Shown: positions 23,776 through 31,074 of the stretch, in pieces | Layout of the letters: each line of letters begins with the position of its first letter | How positions within the stretch are numbered: position 1 is the first letter of the stretch | Virus record (IMG/VR): IMGVR_UViG_3300044996_000206 | Span: 1 to 36,358 of that record | Source of the DNA: a virus | Length of the DNA stretch: 36,358 bases | Strand: one strand, 5' to 3' | Translations under genes and position numbers: made by a program | The notes under the pieces: model-generated | What the model was told of the DNA's origin: nothing | What the model saw: only the letters and a program-made list of their open reading frames with translations | Databases searched by the model: none

Positions 23776-25490
23776 TATGACCGCCTGCGCATCCACCAAC
23801 GCTTGGGCTTGATTGCCTGCTCCTCTTCATCGGGGACAGGTTCAGCATCCAGCAGGTCGCCCATGCCGGGGGTTCGGCGGCGGGCAGAGTCGATGGCGGC
23901 GTCCACATCAGCCCCGGTTATCACCACCTCATCATCCCCATAAAGCACATCGTCCGATGCACGCATAATAAAATATTTGCGGGTTTTGCGGGAAAGTTCA
24001 CGGATTTTACCTGACGGGAAATCATACTTGACAATCGGTTCGTTGGGGAACGCCTGCATGGCACGCTGGACGGAGACCATTTCGAAAGCCCGCTCCGCTT
24101 CATCGGGAGCTTCTTCGGTATCGTCCGTTTCTTCCTCCGGCGCATCCTCTTCATCGGTGGGCGTTTCTTCAACGGCGGTCGCTTCGATTTCGGGGTTCTC
24201 GGCCCACTCCCTCGGAATGACACCGTTCTCTGCGAGCAGTTGCAATCCCTGCTCGAGCGTAACCATCGCCCCGCCGCCGGTCAGGGCCTGCACGACCTCG
24301 ACCTGCTTCAAGCGCAGTTCTGCGTCGAGCATTTCCCCTTCTGCGTCCCGTTCGTCAAATTCGAAGTGCAGGGTCTCTGGCAGGTTGCCTTGCAATTCTT
24401 CCTGAAATGCCAGCATGAATTCATGCCCGCCCTTGCCGGTGGCCTTACGATGTTGGGTTTCTGTCTCGGTGGACGTTCCGAAATTTCCGGATGAAACGGG
24501 CCAAAACTCCCTCGGGTCGAAGCCGAAGCACAGAGCGTAGCCGTACATGATAAGGTCGGTGTACGTCTGCTGGTCAAACCCTTCGGGGAGTTGCGACAGG
24601 CCGATGAGCTTCGCATCGATGTCATCAACGCCAAGGGACGCCAGCACAGAGACGGAACCGAACCACTCCTGCTCTTTACCATCAAGGGCCGCATCCCTGA
24701 CGGTCATTGCATCATTCCACTGTTTTTGGGTGATGCCCTTGAGCAGAAGCAAGCCCTTCGCCGCTCGAGCGAAAAGCAGTTCCTGTTCGTGACGCATGAT
24801 TGCCGTCAGGATGATGCCCAACTCCATTGCCCGGGACAGAGCGCAGTAGCCGAGCGAGTTGTAGCCTTCGTCCACATTGATTTGCGAGACGGCCCGCATG
24901 AAATCATACGGCCCAAATTCCACCATGCGCCGCCCATCCTTCAACGCCTTGGACGGGTAGTACTTCATCGGGTAGTCAATGTTCGGGGTCATCACGCAAC
25001 GGGTCGGGTCGATGTGGAATAGCCCCGCCAACGGGCCGTCCTTGAATTGCCGTCCCACCTCAACCATGCCGCCAATGTCCATCGTGTAGAAGCCCTGCGC
25101 CATCGCCCCCACGCCATCACGCCATGAGGCCCGTCCAGGTTGCACCTGCCAGTTGTGCAGGACGCTCGAAAAGCGCAGAACCTGATTGCGACCGCCGATG
25201 AGTGACCATCCCCGGTTCCTGTCAATCTGGACGGCAGAGTTGATGACACCGGCAAGGTACGGCTCATTATGCCAGAATGAGTTCATCCACTTGGAGCGTG
25301 TTCGACTGTCGGACTGATATTCGGGGATTTGCTGGAACGCTTCCTTGTGCCAGCGCAGGAAACTGTAAAACATCTCATCTTTGCTGGCATTGCTGAAACG
25401 GGGTTGCTTGGATTTCGCTGTCTTCTCCGCAACCGCTTGCTCGGCTCTTTCCAACCCGGCCTTTATTTCAGGGGTAAGTTTCTTTGCCAT
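23775..25490 (-). CDS. Portal protein
   Basis: This 571-residue protein forms the dodecameric ring through which DNA enters the head. It fits the portal families: an N-terminal WHNEPYLAGVINSAVQIDRNRGWSLI, the MRHEQELLFARAAKGLLLL helix region, LGVDDIDAKLIGLSQLPEGFDQQTYTDLIMYGYALCFGFDPREFWPVSSG, then a TETETQHRKATGKG stem-like helix. After about residue 455 there is an acidic Glu/Asp/Thr-rich linker and a basic end (WWMRRRS). ATG 25490 follows GGAG by 6 bases. It follows a strong terminator and an extended -10 promoter, so it starts a new transcript. Confidence 0.88.
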   Translation of the reverse strand: MAKKLTPEIKAGLERAEQAVAEKTAKSKQPRFSNASKDEMFYSFLRWHKEAFQQIPEYQSDSRTRSKWMNSFWHNEPYLAGVINSAVQIDRNRGWSLIGGRNQVLRFSSVLHNWQVQPGRASWRDGVGAMAQGFYTMDIGGMVEVGRQFKDGPLAGLFHIDPTRCVMTPNIDYPMKYYPSKALKDGRRMVEFGPYDFMRAVSQINVDEGYNSLGYCALSRAMELGIILTAIMRHEQELLFARAAKGLLLLKGITQKQWNDAMTVRDAALDGKEQEWFGSVSVLASLGVDDIDAKLIGLSQLPEGFDQQTYTDLIMYGYALCFGFDPREFWPVSSGNFGTSTETETQHRKATGKGGHEFMLAFQEELQGNLPETLHFEFDERDAEGEMLDAELRLKQVEVVQALTGGGAMVTLEQGLQLLAENGVIPREWAENPEIEATAVEETPTDEEDAPEEETDDTEEAPDEAERAFEMVSVQRAMQAFPNEPIVKYDFPSGKIRELSRKTRKYFIMRASDDVLYGDDEVVITGADVDAAIDSARRRTPGMGDLLDAEPVPDEEEQAIKPKRWWMRRRS

Positions 25491-25527
25491 GTGCCACTCC
25501 ATTCGAAAACCGGGAAACTTCTCTGGT

Positions 25528-25536
25528 ATTGTAACA
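25528..25536 (-). promoter_or_regulatory. Extended -10 promoter for the portal operon
   Basis: TGT-TACAAT (TACAAT 25533-25528) is a good extended -10 element; the -35 region (TTTTTA) is poor. It lies between the terminator at 25549-25577 and the portal RBS, where a promoter is needed. Confidence 0.5.
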
Positions 25537-25548
25537 CGGCTTTGCGAC

Positions 25549-25577
25549 AATAAAAAGCCCCCCAAACTTGGGGGGCT
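25549..25577 (-). terminator. Rho-independent terminator before the portal gene
   Basis: Stem AGCCCCCCA / TGGGGGGCT, 4-base loop, then TTTTATTG on the minus strand. It follows the stop of the gene at 25604 by about 27 bases and closes the small-gene unit. Confidence 0.92.
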
Positions 25578-25603
25578 ATATGGGGCAACTTGTTCAGTAC
25601 TTG

Positions 25604-25891
25604 TCAGCCACTTACAGGCGGGTCGTGTTTTTGGGTCAGTTTCATCAACTTCATGCCGGTTTCAAACAGGGCATCCTTGACGGCCAGCGTGAAAGCCATA
25701 AAGTAGCCGCCCTCACCTACGTTCTTATTGAGCACCTTCTGGTAGAACGCCCGCAGAATTTCCAGTTCTTCCCGCAACCGTTCCACTTCAAGGGCGGCGT
25801 CCCTGCATCCACAGATGCACGGCTTCCCATCGAGCAGGGCCTTGTTGCACTTGTGGGAATGGGTGATGAGCAACAGGTCAAGTGCGCTCAT
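25604..25891 (-). CDS. Small Cys-rich protein (95 aa)
   Basis: The N-terminal third has a possible metal site (H11, H13, C15, C25, C27, C29) and then a coiled-coil helix (33-55). No family is recognised. The ATG overlaps the preceding stop (ATGA). It is the last gene before the strong terminator. Confidence 0.72.
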   Translation of the reverse strand: MSALDLLLITHSHKCNKALLDGKPCICGCRDAALEVERLREELEILRAFYQKVLNKNVGEGGYFMAFTLAVKDALFETGMKLMKLTQKHDPPVSG

Positions 25892-26247
25892 TGCAGACCC
25901 CCGCTTTCGTTCACCGAGACATCCCGCCCGAACGTGGCGATGTTCTTGGCGGTGGCCTCATCCTCTGCATCCTGCAGAGCGCATTCGTCGCTCACCTTGG
26001 TGTGGGCCTTGAGTATCGCCCCCCACACCAGCAGGCCACCGATAGAGACGACCAGCGCACCCAACGCCCACAACCAGCCCTGTGCGCCATGACTTTCGAC
26101 TTCCTCGAACAACACCCCGGTCATGGAGCGATGCGAGTTCTCCTTGATGTAGTCCTGCTCGCCATTGATGCTCGGCAGGCTGAACACCAGTAGAACGGCG
26201 GCGAACACCAGCAGAAGCATTCCAGCGGCTTTCAGCATTTCCTTCAT
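25888..26247 (-). CDS. Two-TM membrane protein (119 aa)
   Basis: Hydrophobic segments at about 7-24 and 59-79 enclose a charged loop (NGEQDYIKENSHR) and are followed by an acidic C-terminal tail. AAGGAGA lies 7 bases upstream. Part of a run of very small envelope-type and zinc-finger proteins; function unknown. Confidence 0.75.
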   Translation of the reverse strand: MKEMLKAAGMLLLVFAAVLLVFSLPSINGEQDYIKENSHRSMTGVLFEEVESHGAQGWLWALGALVVSIGGLLVWGAILKAHTKVSDECALQDAEDEATAKNIATFGRDVSVNESGGLQ

Positions 26248-26471
26248 TCGGGTTTCTCCTTGAGCAGATAGCGGTAGGGTAGGGTTCCAACAATGCCTTG
26301 CAGTTCTTTCGTCGCATGTTGGATGATGAGGGCCAGTTTCCGGGCCTGCGCATATTCGTCCGGGTGCGACATTTCAAAGTGCAGGGCAAGGACAGCGTCC
26401 TTGTCCACGATGGACAACAGCGCAACTTTCGCCTTGCAGAGGGGGCAACGTGCAATCTTTGAATTTGACAC
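26244..26471 (-). CDS. Small C2H2 zinc-finger-like protein (75 aa)
   Basis: C9-x2-C12 and H31-x4-H36 (CPLC ... HFEMSH) make a classic C2H2-like finger, then a helix. Such small phage proteins often bind nucleic acid or host proteins. The start is GTG 26471 with GGAG 6 bases upstream. It overlaps the next gene as ATGA. Confidence 0.75.
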   Translation of the reverse strand: MSNSKIARCPLCKAKVALLSIVDKDAVLALHFEMSHPDEYAQARKLALIIQHATKELQGIVGTLPYRYLLKEKPE

Positions 26472-26486
26472 TCGGTTCTCCTTGTA

Positions 26487-26681
26487 TCAGAATTTCTTCC
26501 ACAGCTTCAACCACAGGTAGGTAGCGGCAACGCCGATTGCCAGCACCCACCACTCCACCTTGGTTCCATACCGCATCCAGTTCGTTAGGTCCTTGGCGAA
26601 GCTGGAAACCACCAAATACATGGCAACTCCCCAAATGAACGTCCAGTAGGCTTTTTCAACCTTGGTCAATCGACGGCGCAT
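26487..26681 (-). CDS. Small two-TM membrane protein (64 aa)
   Basis: The protein begins MRRRLTKVEK and has two hydrophobic helices (about 11-30 and 42-60) with many Trp residues. GAGGAGG lies 3-5 bases before ATG 26681; the longer frame to 26744 overlaps another small gene. Unknown function. Confidence 0.72.
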   Translation of the reverse strand: MRRRLTKVEKAYWTFIWGVAMYLVVSSFAKDLTNWMRYGTKVEWWVLAIGVAATYLWLKLWKKF

Positions 26682-26689
26682 GTTCCTCC

Positions 26690-26812
26690 TCACTTCGACA
26701 GCAATGCCAGTATCGGCTCGATGGGGCGAAAGACAACCACCCAAATGGTCCAGAGCGCAAACAGGACGATGGCGGTTCCTATCCTTCGAGAATTCTCGGG
26801 GCGAGGGTACAT
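26690..26812 (-). CDS. 40-residue single-TM micropeptide
   Basis: A short frame starts at ATG 26812 (AGGA with a 7-base spacer) and ends at 26690, eight bases before the next gene and within its SD region. The product MYPRPENSRR... has a basic start and one TM helix (11-28, IGTAIVLFALWTIWVVVF). The tight fit between neighbours and the RBS support it as real. Function unknown. Confidence 0.68.
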   Translation of the reverse strand: MYPRPENSRRIGTAIVLFALWTIWVVVFRPIEPILALLSK

Positions 26813-26876
26813 CTTCTTATCCTAGTCAATAGGTAGAGCCATCACCACCTAACGGCGAGTATGAGCAGCGCGTTAT

Positions 26877-27449
26877 TCAGCGTCCACTCCATGCAGTGTT
26901 AGAGCGCACTTTGCCGAGGAAGTACGCCCACAATGCCCCACCCGCAACTTTAGCGGCAAATTGTCCCAAAGTGACAAGCGGGAGAAAACCACCAAAAGCG
27001 ATGGCTGGAAAAACAAGGCTATCAACCAACGCACTAAAAACATTCGAGCCATTGACTTTGACCATATAACTGCGCTCATGCAAAAACCGGTAAACGATAG
27101 TGTCAACGATGGAGGAACACGCAAAGGCGGCAAAAGAAGCAATCGCAATTCCTCCCGCGCTTTGATTGAGAGCATAAGAAATCAGGCTACCCGCCACAAT
27201 TAGTAAGCCCATTTTCCAGACAATCCCGTTTCTATGCCATGCCTCATGCAATTTATCTCGGCTGGTCAAATCTAAACCGATGAATAAAAAGGCGTTGACG
27301 ATGCTGGCAGATGGGCCAAATTTAGCCGTTACCAGATTGGCCGCCACTATCGCGGCGAGATACAAACAAACCATACTGCTTTGGACGAGCCATGTACTTG
27401 CGCCATTCGCTGATTGCTTTGGTTCTCTCAAATCGCGTTCTTGTCCCAT
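26877..27449 (-). CDS. VUT/YhhQ-type transporter, probable 7-deazaguanine precursor importer
   Basis: This membrane protein (190 aa from ATG 27449) resembles the VUT (YhhQ) family of queuosine-precursor transporters: LAAIVAANLVTAKFGPSASIVNAFLFIGLDLTSRDKLHEAW is the typical first helix and loop, followed by ACSSIVDTIVYRFLHER and SALVDSLVFPAIAFGG. E. coli YhhQ imports preQ0 and preQ1. It probably feeds the transglycosylases of this phage. AAAGG lies 11 bases before the ATG; the gene overlaps the TGT-like gene by 128 bases, so a shorter start at Met 27374 (MVCLYLAAIVAANL) is possible. The stretch is AT-richer than its neighbours. Confidence 0.82.
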   Translation of the reverse strand: MGQERDLREPKQSANGASTWLVQSSMVCLYLAAIVAANLVTAKFGPSASIVNAFLFIGLDLTSRDKLHEAWHRNGIVWKMGLLIVAGSLISYALNQSAGGIAIASFAAFACSSIVDTIVYRFLHERSYMVKVNGSNVFSALVDSLVFPAIAFGGFLPLVTLGQFAAKVAGGALWAYFLGKVRSNTAWSGR

Positions 27450-27966
27450 CGCATGTAAACCTTTCTGAATTTTCTAAACTTGCAAAATGTTCATATCGGC
27501 GAAGCCAATTCACCCGCCCGATGTGGATATGCTTACCAATCGATTGGGCCCGATGAATACAATCAATCGCCGCCGCACTCATTTTCCAGACCGTAGAACC
27601 GCCAATAAACAAACATTGCCAAAGTTGGGATGCTGGAAATTCTAGGTTTTCCATTCCATCCTGAGCAACAAAAGCCACCGGCCACCCACCGAAACTAGAT
27701 TGATATTGTTGGAATAGCGATAACGTTTCAACGGCATTACCCACAACATCTGGGCAAACGACGAAAAGACAGGTCGATTTATATTCGCTCATCTTTTCAA
27801 GCCAAGGGAAAAACTTGTCTGGATTGAAACCCTTTGTAAAAGCTTGATTGTCCGCCGCCCATTTCATGCCGTCTTTGATACCAGACGGAATACCATACAT
27901 CCCCGGAGTAGCCAAAATTCCGAAGTCTTTATCAAAAAAACCGCCAATGGGTGCAAGATAAATCAT
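27322..27966 (-). CDS. Second TGT/DpdA-like transglycosylase
   Basis: The 214-residue protein looks like a short member of the tRNA-guanine transglycosylase fold: FVVCPDVVG (69-76), VAQDG (100-104), IGGSTVWK (121-128, compare the GGLAVGE loop of TGT), HIHIGRVN (147-153) and RFTCDGTRTRFE (169-180), whose Asp could be the nucleophile. DpdA proteins of phages exchange guanine in DNA for a 7-deazaguanine. It is distinct from the protein at 33600-34457 and stands beside a precursor transporter. ATG 27966 has GGGG and AGGAG before it. Base composition is AT-richer than the rest, suggesting later acquisition. It could instead act on tRNA. Confidence 0.68.
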   Translation of the reverse strand: MIYLAPIGGFFDKDFGILATPGMYGIPSGIKDGMKWAADNQAFTKGFNPDKFFPWLEKMSEYKSTCLFVVCPDVVGNAVETLSLFQQYQSSFGGWPVAFVAQDGMENLEFPASQLWQCLFIGGSTVWKMSAAAIDCIHRAQSIGKHIHIGRVNWLRRYEHFASLENSERFTCDGTRTRFERTKAISEWRKYMARPKQYGLFVSRRDSGGQSGNG

Positions 27967-27976
27967 ACTCCTACCC

Positions 27977-28060
27977 CTACCAGACAGGCCAGTCAACGGG
28001 GCCAACCAGAACCAAAACGATAAAGCCAATTACGATTGCGACCAAGATGCCAGTGACCAT
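27977..28060 (-). CDS. 27-residue single-TM micropeptide
   Basis: ATG 28060 follows AAGGAG with an 8-base spacer and the frame ends at 27977 just before the SD of the TGT-like gene. The product MVTGILVAIVIGFIVLVLVG... is nearly all one TM helix. It is the first gene after the promoter at 28099-28127, so it should be well expressed; it may also serve as a leader peptide for the next gene. Confidence 0.7.
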   Translation of the reverse strand: MVTGILVAIVIGFIVLVLVGPVDWPVW

Positions 28061-28098
28061 GTGAGTTCTCCTTGTTTTGGTAATATGCCCTATGTCTT

Positions 28099-28127
28099 AT
28101 TATAAGGTTTCCGGGGTGGATTTGCAA
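28099..28127 (-). promoter_or_regulatory. Sigma70-type promoter for the transglycosylase-transporter unit
   Basis: TTGCAA (28127-28122), 17 bases, TATAAT (28104-28099). The flanks lack the CCCTAT-A-ATAGGG dyad of the early promoter family (TTATAATAAG instead), so this unit may be under different control. Confidence 0.82.
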
Positions 28128-28131
28128 GTAG

Positions 28132-28154
28132 AGGGCCGGGGGTCACCCGGCCCT
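28132..28154 (-). terminator. GC hairpin after the small early gene
   Basis: 9-bp stem AGGGCCGGG / CCCGGCCCT with a 5-base loop, 7 bases after the stop of the gene at 28162. The following CTACTTG is a poor U-tract. It overlaps the upstream side of the next promoter. Confidence 0.6.
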
Positions 28155-28161
28155 GCTGTTC

Positions 28162-28479
28162 CTACCGCCACCCGATTTCGGATGCGGCGCATCCGGGCAG
28201 GTAGCCAATCTGCTGGCCCTCGACCAGATAGACCACCCATTCCGGCTCACGCCCGTTCATGATGTTCGCCTCGACATCGAAGCGGTTTGCCCCGGTTTCC
28301 TCGCAGATGTTCTCCACTTCCAGTTCCTCGTCCTCGGTCATGCCGTTGACGTCCACCTGCACCACGTCCCGGACGGTGTATTCGAGCGGGTACGACGGTT
28401 GCTGTGCGAAGCGGACTTCGGCATCATCGGGCATTTCCTCGAGCATGTCACGCAGTTCCTTTACGGTCAGTGAATTCAT
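28162..28479 (-). CDS. Small acidic hypothetical protein (105 aa)
   Basis: It starts MNSLTVKELRDMLEEMPDDAEVRF, a helix-strand pattern frequent in small phage proteins of unknown function, and contains strongly acidic stretches (TEDEELEVENICEE). AAGGAGA lies 6 bases before ATG 28479. The longer frame to 28545 would start inside the promoter and is rejected. Single gene behind promoter P2. Confidence 0.78.
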   Translation of the reverse strand: MNSLTVKELRDMLEEMPDDAEVRFAQQPSYPLEYTVRDVVQVDVNGMTEDEELEVENICEETGANRFDVEANIMNGREPEWVVYLVEGQQIGYLPGCAASEIGWR

Positions 28480-28510
28480 TTCGGGTCTCCTTTTTTGAAT
28501 GTTCCAGACT

Positions 28511-28556
28511 GTGATACTTATGACCCTATTATAGGGAAGTATCACAGGATTGTCAA
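28511..28556 (-). promoter_or_regulatory. Strong early promoter with nested operator-like repeats (P2)
   Basis: TTGACA (28556-28551), 17 bases, TATAAT (28533-28528). The -10 box is centred in CCCTAT-A-ATAGGG, and this is flanked by a perfect 9-bp inverted repeat GTGATACTT (28511-28519) / AAGTATCAC (28537-28545). A repressor bound here would cover both spacer and start site. Confidence 0.9.
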
Positions 28557-28596
28557 GGGGTCAGTTTTATCAGTTTTATAGGGGAATATCGTATCA
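28528..28596 (-). repeat. Early promoter module, copy A
   Basis: From the TerL stop codon to the -10 box, the minus strand reads TGATACGATATT, then CCC.ATAAAACTG, CCCYTTGACAATCCTGTGAT and TTCCCTATAATAGGG. The same order and nearly the same bases occur at 35819-35877. Copy A carries an extra 10-bp unit (ATAAAACTGA) in tandem. Confidence 0.8.
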
Positions 28597-29910
28597 CTTA
28601 CCCGGACCGCGTGACCAATGCCCGCCGCTCGAAACCGTGACGGCGAAGTAGCGCAGAGCATCGAGCCGGTGGTATGAGGACTTATTGGCGATTGCGTTGG
28701 TCATCCGGTTTTCGCTGTCTGCCACCCGGGAGTAGGTTACCAGTTCGGACAGAAGCCCCCGCAGGTCTTTGCTGATTTTCAGCCGCCCGGACCTGAACAT
28801 TTCAATCACGCAGGAAATTCCGATTTCAACATCATCGGTGTAGGGCCTCATGACCGGTATCCCCTCCCTGTTCCAGTCGGCCCGGAATTGCGTTTCCCCA
28901 AATGACCCGCCATAGTATTCGACCAAGCGGTGACCCTTCCCCTTGAGCGCAGTTTCAAAGGCGTGTTCATGGGTGGATTTGCCCCCGGATAGGCTTTCGT
29001 AATAAACGTGCCAGATGTTTGTTTGCGGGTCAAGCCATGCCCACAGTTGAGCCGTGTTCGCCCCGCCGAAGTCCAGCCCGACCACTACTCGGCCCTCATC
29101 CAGTGGTATTTCAAACGGCTGGTCCGTCATGGTATCTTCATCGAAGCAATCGTATATCAGACCAGCAGGGCGTGCGAACACTCCCTGATAGAACATCTTG
29201 AACCGCCAATCCGGTAGCGAGCGTTTCGCCCTGCGATATTCGTCCAATGGGAAGGCCGGGTTCGCAATGCTTGGAAACTGAATGACCCTGTAGTCGGCGT
29301 CCCCAGCGTCCCATCGGTCATAGACTTCCCGCTTCAACCATCCGAGATTGTACGGGGTCGTTGTGCCAAGCACAAGCCCCTGATGCAGGGCAAGGCGGCG
29401 TAGCACCGCCTCCCACGCATCGTAGCCGAAGCTGTCCTGCCCGCACTCATCCAGCCATGCCGCCTTCGCCGTCATCGACTCGAGCGCACCCGGGCTTGCC
29501 GCCGAGCGCAGGATAATTCTTCCCCACATCTTGTCTCCCGGCTTTTTGGCCCAAAACCTGCCAGTGTCAGGGTCACGCAATTCGATGACCTTATCACCCG
29601 GCCACCACTTGCCTACCCTTTGCACGCCCTCGAATACTGTTCGGACCTCTGGTAGCATCTTCAACTTGAACATATCGAATGTGGATGTTGCGCAGATATA
29701 ATCCCCCGAACCAAGCCCCGGCTTGACACCATCCCCGTATATTCTCGAGTACAACCACCAAGGGCCAAACGATGTTTTTCCTGACTGGCTTCCCGCAATG
29801 ATGAAAGTAAAACGGGCCTGGCTTGTATAGGCGAGACCCTGATAGTAGTGCATCTTGAGCCTGATTACACCACCAGGCTCAACTTGATATATTTCCTTCT
29901 GGCTGGTCAT
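28594..29910 (-). CDS. terL: Terminase large subunit
   Basis: The packaging motor protein (438 aa) has an ATPase with Walker A AGSQSGKT (39-46), Walker B AWLDE (151-155), coupling motif GTTTP (182-186), and an RNase H-like nuclease with VVVGLDFGG (D280) and YHRLDALRY (D417). It cuts concatemers and drives DNA into the head. It overlaps the small subunit gene by 32 bases and has no clear SD at ATG 29910; Met20 at 29853, with CAGG 6 bases before it, is an alternative start. It is the last gene of the modification-packaging operon. Confidence 0.95.
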   Translation of the reverse strand: MTSQKEIYQVEPGGVIRLKMHYYQGLAYTSQARFTFIIAGSQSGKTSFGPWWLYSRIYGDGVKPGLGSGDYICATSTFDMFKLKMLPEVRTVFEGVQRVGKWWPGDKVIELRDPDTGRFWAKKPGDKMWGRIILRSAASPGALESMTAKAAWLDECGQDSFGYDAWEAVLRRLALHQGLVLGTTTPYNLGWLKREVYDRWDAGDADYRVIQFPSIANPAFPLDEYRRAKRSLPDWRFKMFYQGVFARPAGLIYDCFDEDTMTDQPFEIPLDEGRVVVGLDFGGANTAQLWAWLDPQTNIWHVYYESLSGGKSTHEHAFETALKGKGHRLVEYYGGSFGETQFRADWNREGIPVMRPYTDDVEIGISCVIEMFRSGRLKISKDLRGLLSELVTYSRVADSENRMTNAIANKSSYHRLDALRYFAVTVSSGGHWSRGPGK

Positions 29911-30523
29911 CTTTTTGGCTCAGTAGGCTCTCGATGTCGGGTGGCTGTTGTGGGATTTCCACAACCGTATTAATAACCATCTTGCCATCCGGGGTGTTTT
30001 CCACTTCGAGGCCGGGTGTATCGTTGTACTCAATGCGGGATTGCTCCATCAGCCGCTCGAGTGCGTTCACCAACTCCGGCAACTTGACCCCTTCGGTCTT
30101 GACCACGTTCAGGCTCGCCGCTATCTTTGAGTTCGCTACCCGAAGCAGAGCACGCCTGCGACGACGCCACTCCTCCTGTTCCTTGGAGAACGCAATTTCA
30201 TCCTCCCTTTGCATAATGGCATCAAAAGCCCCAACCCGTTCCTTCCAAGCAAACCCGCTGGACCACTCGATGAGCGTCTGCCATGATGTCGTTGGCGGGA
30301 CGGGCTGGCCCACCTTCCAATCCTTCTTCATGTCCTGATAGCGTGCCAGCAGGATGCGAAGCGAACGACCCGACCGCATGTAGGCGTAATCTCTTATCGC
30401 CTGATTTGCCCGGGTGCTTTCCCTGTAAATCCGCTCAAGCGGGGCATCCAGGTTGAACTGCGGGTCCTTGGGTGGATACTCCTGTGCCTTCAACGCAGGT
30501 AGTCGTGACTTTCCAGCGGTCAT
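29879..30523 (-). CDS. terS: Terminase small subunit-like protein
   Basis: This 214-residue protein directly precedes TerL. Residues about 55-110 look like a small DNA-binding region ending in WSSGFAWKERVGAFDAIMQRE, a pattern seen in several small terminases, then a long basic helix (EEWRRRRRALLRVANSKIAASL) and a C-terminal tail. Small terminases recognise the packaging site. The ATG overlaps the FolE stop (ATGA) with AGGA before it. Confidence 0.8.
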   Translation of the reverse strand: MTAGKSRLPALKAQEYPPKDPQFNLDAPLERIYRESTRANQAIRDYAYMRSGRSLRILLARYQDMKKDWKVGQPVPPTTSWQTLIEWSSGFAWKERVGAFDAIMQREDEIAFSKEQEEWRRRRRALLRVANSKIAASLNVVKTEGVKLPELVNALERLMEQSRIEYNDTPGLEVENTPDGKMVINTVVEIPQQPPDIESLLSQKDDQPEGNISS

Positions 30524-31074
30524 TTTCCTGCTCCGGACAAAGACAAGAACTCGGCCCGCAACGTAGCCAATTCAAGGAACTTTCCCGACATTGCGCTTGA
30601 CGTGAACACACAGGGCATCTTGATGCCACGCATCGTCATGCACAGGTGCTCACCACTTGCCACCACCGCCACACTGGTAGTCTTGGCAACCTGCCCGATT
30701 TCATCCGCAATTTCCTGAACGAGCCTTTCCTGTAACTGCAACTTGTGGGCGTGCTTTTGGGCTATCCTGCCGAACTTGGACAGCCCGATGATTTTATTCT
30801 CGGACAGGTAGCCTATCGTGACATCAGCAAAAAAGGGTAACAGATGATGCTCACACAATGACCACACTCGCAAGCCCCTGACCAACACCAGCTGGTCAGT
30901 GTTATAGGCCTCGAAGGTAGTGTCGTAGTTTCCGGGGGAGTAGTCAATAAACTCTTTCCAGAACCCGGCAAACCGGCGTGGCGTTTCCCGAAGCCCCTCC
31001 CTTGCCGGGTCCTCCCCGATTGCCTCAAGGATGAGTTTGCAAGCTTCTTTGAGTTTTCCTTCATCGACATTCAT
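30520..31074 (-). CDS. folE: GTP cyclohydrolase I
   Basis: This 184-residue enzyme turns GTP into dihydroneopterin triphosphate, the first step to preQ0. Visible zinc site: SLCEHHLLPF (C74, H76, H77) and GEHLCMTMRGI (H143, C145). The length is typical. In phage 7-deazaguanine clusters FolE raises precursor supply. GAGGT lies 3 bases before the ATG, which overlaps the QueE stop (ATGA). Confidence 0.96.
   Translation of the reverse strand: MNVDEGKLKEACKLILEAIGEDPAREGLRETPRRFAGFWKEFIDYSPGNYDTTFEAYNTDQLVLVRGLRVWSLCEHHLLPFFADVTIGYLSENKIIGLSKFGRIAQKHAHKLQLQERLVQEIADEIGQVAKTTSVAVVASGEHLCMTMRGIKMPCVFTSSAMSGKFLELATLRAEFLSLSGAGK

Noticed and set aside
23921-24223. Minus-strand Lys/Pro-rich frame inside the portal gene
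   Set aside because: Shadow of the acidic Glu/Asp linker codons in another frame; no SD.
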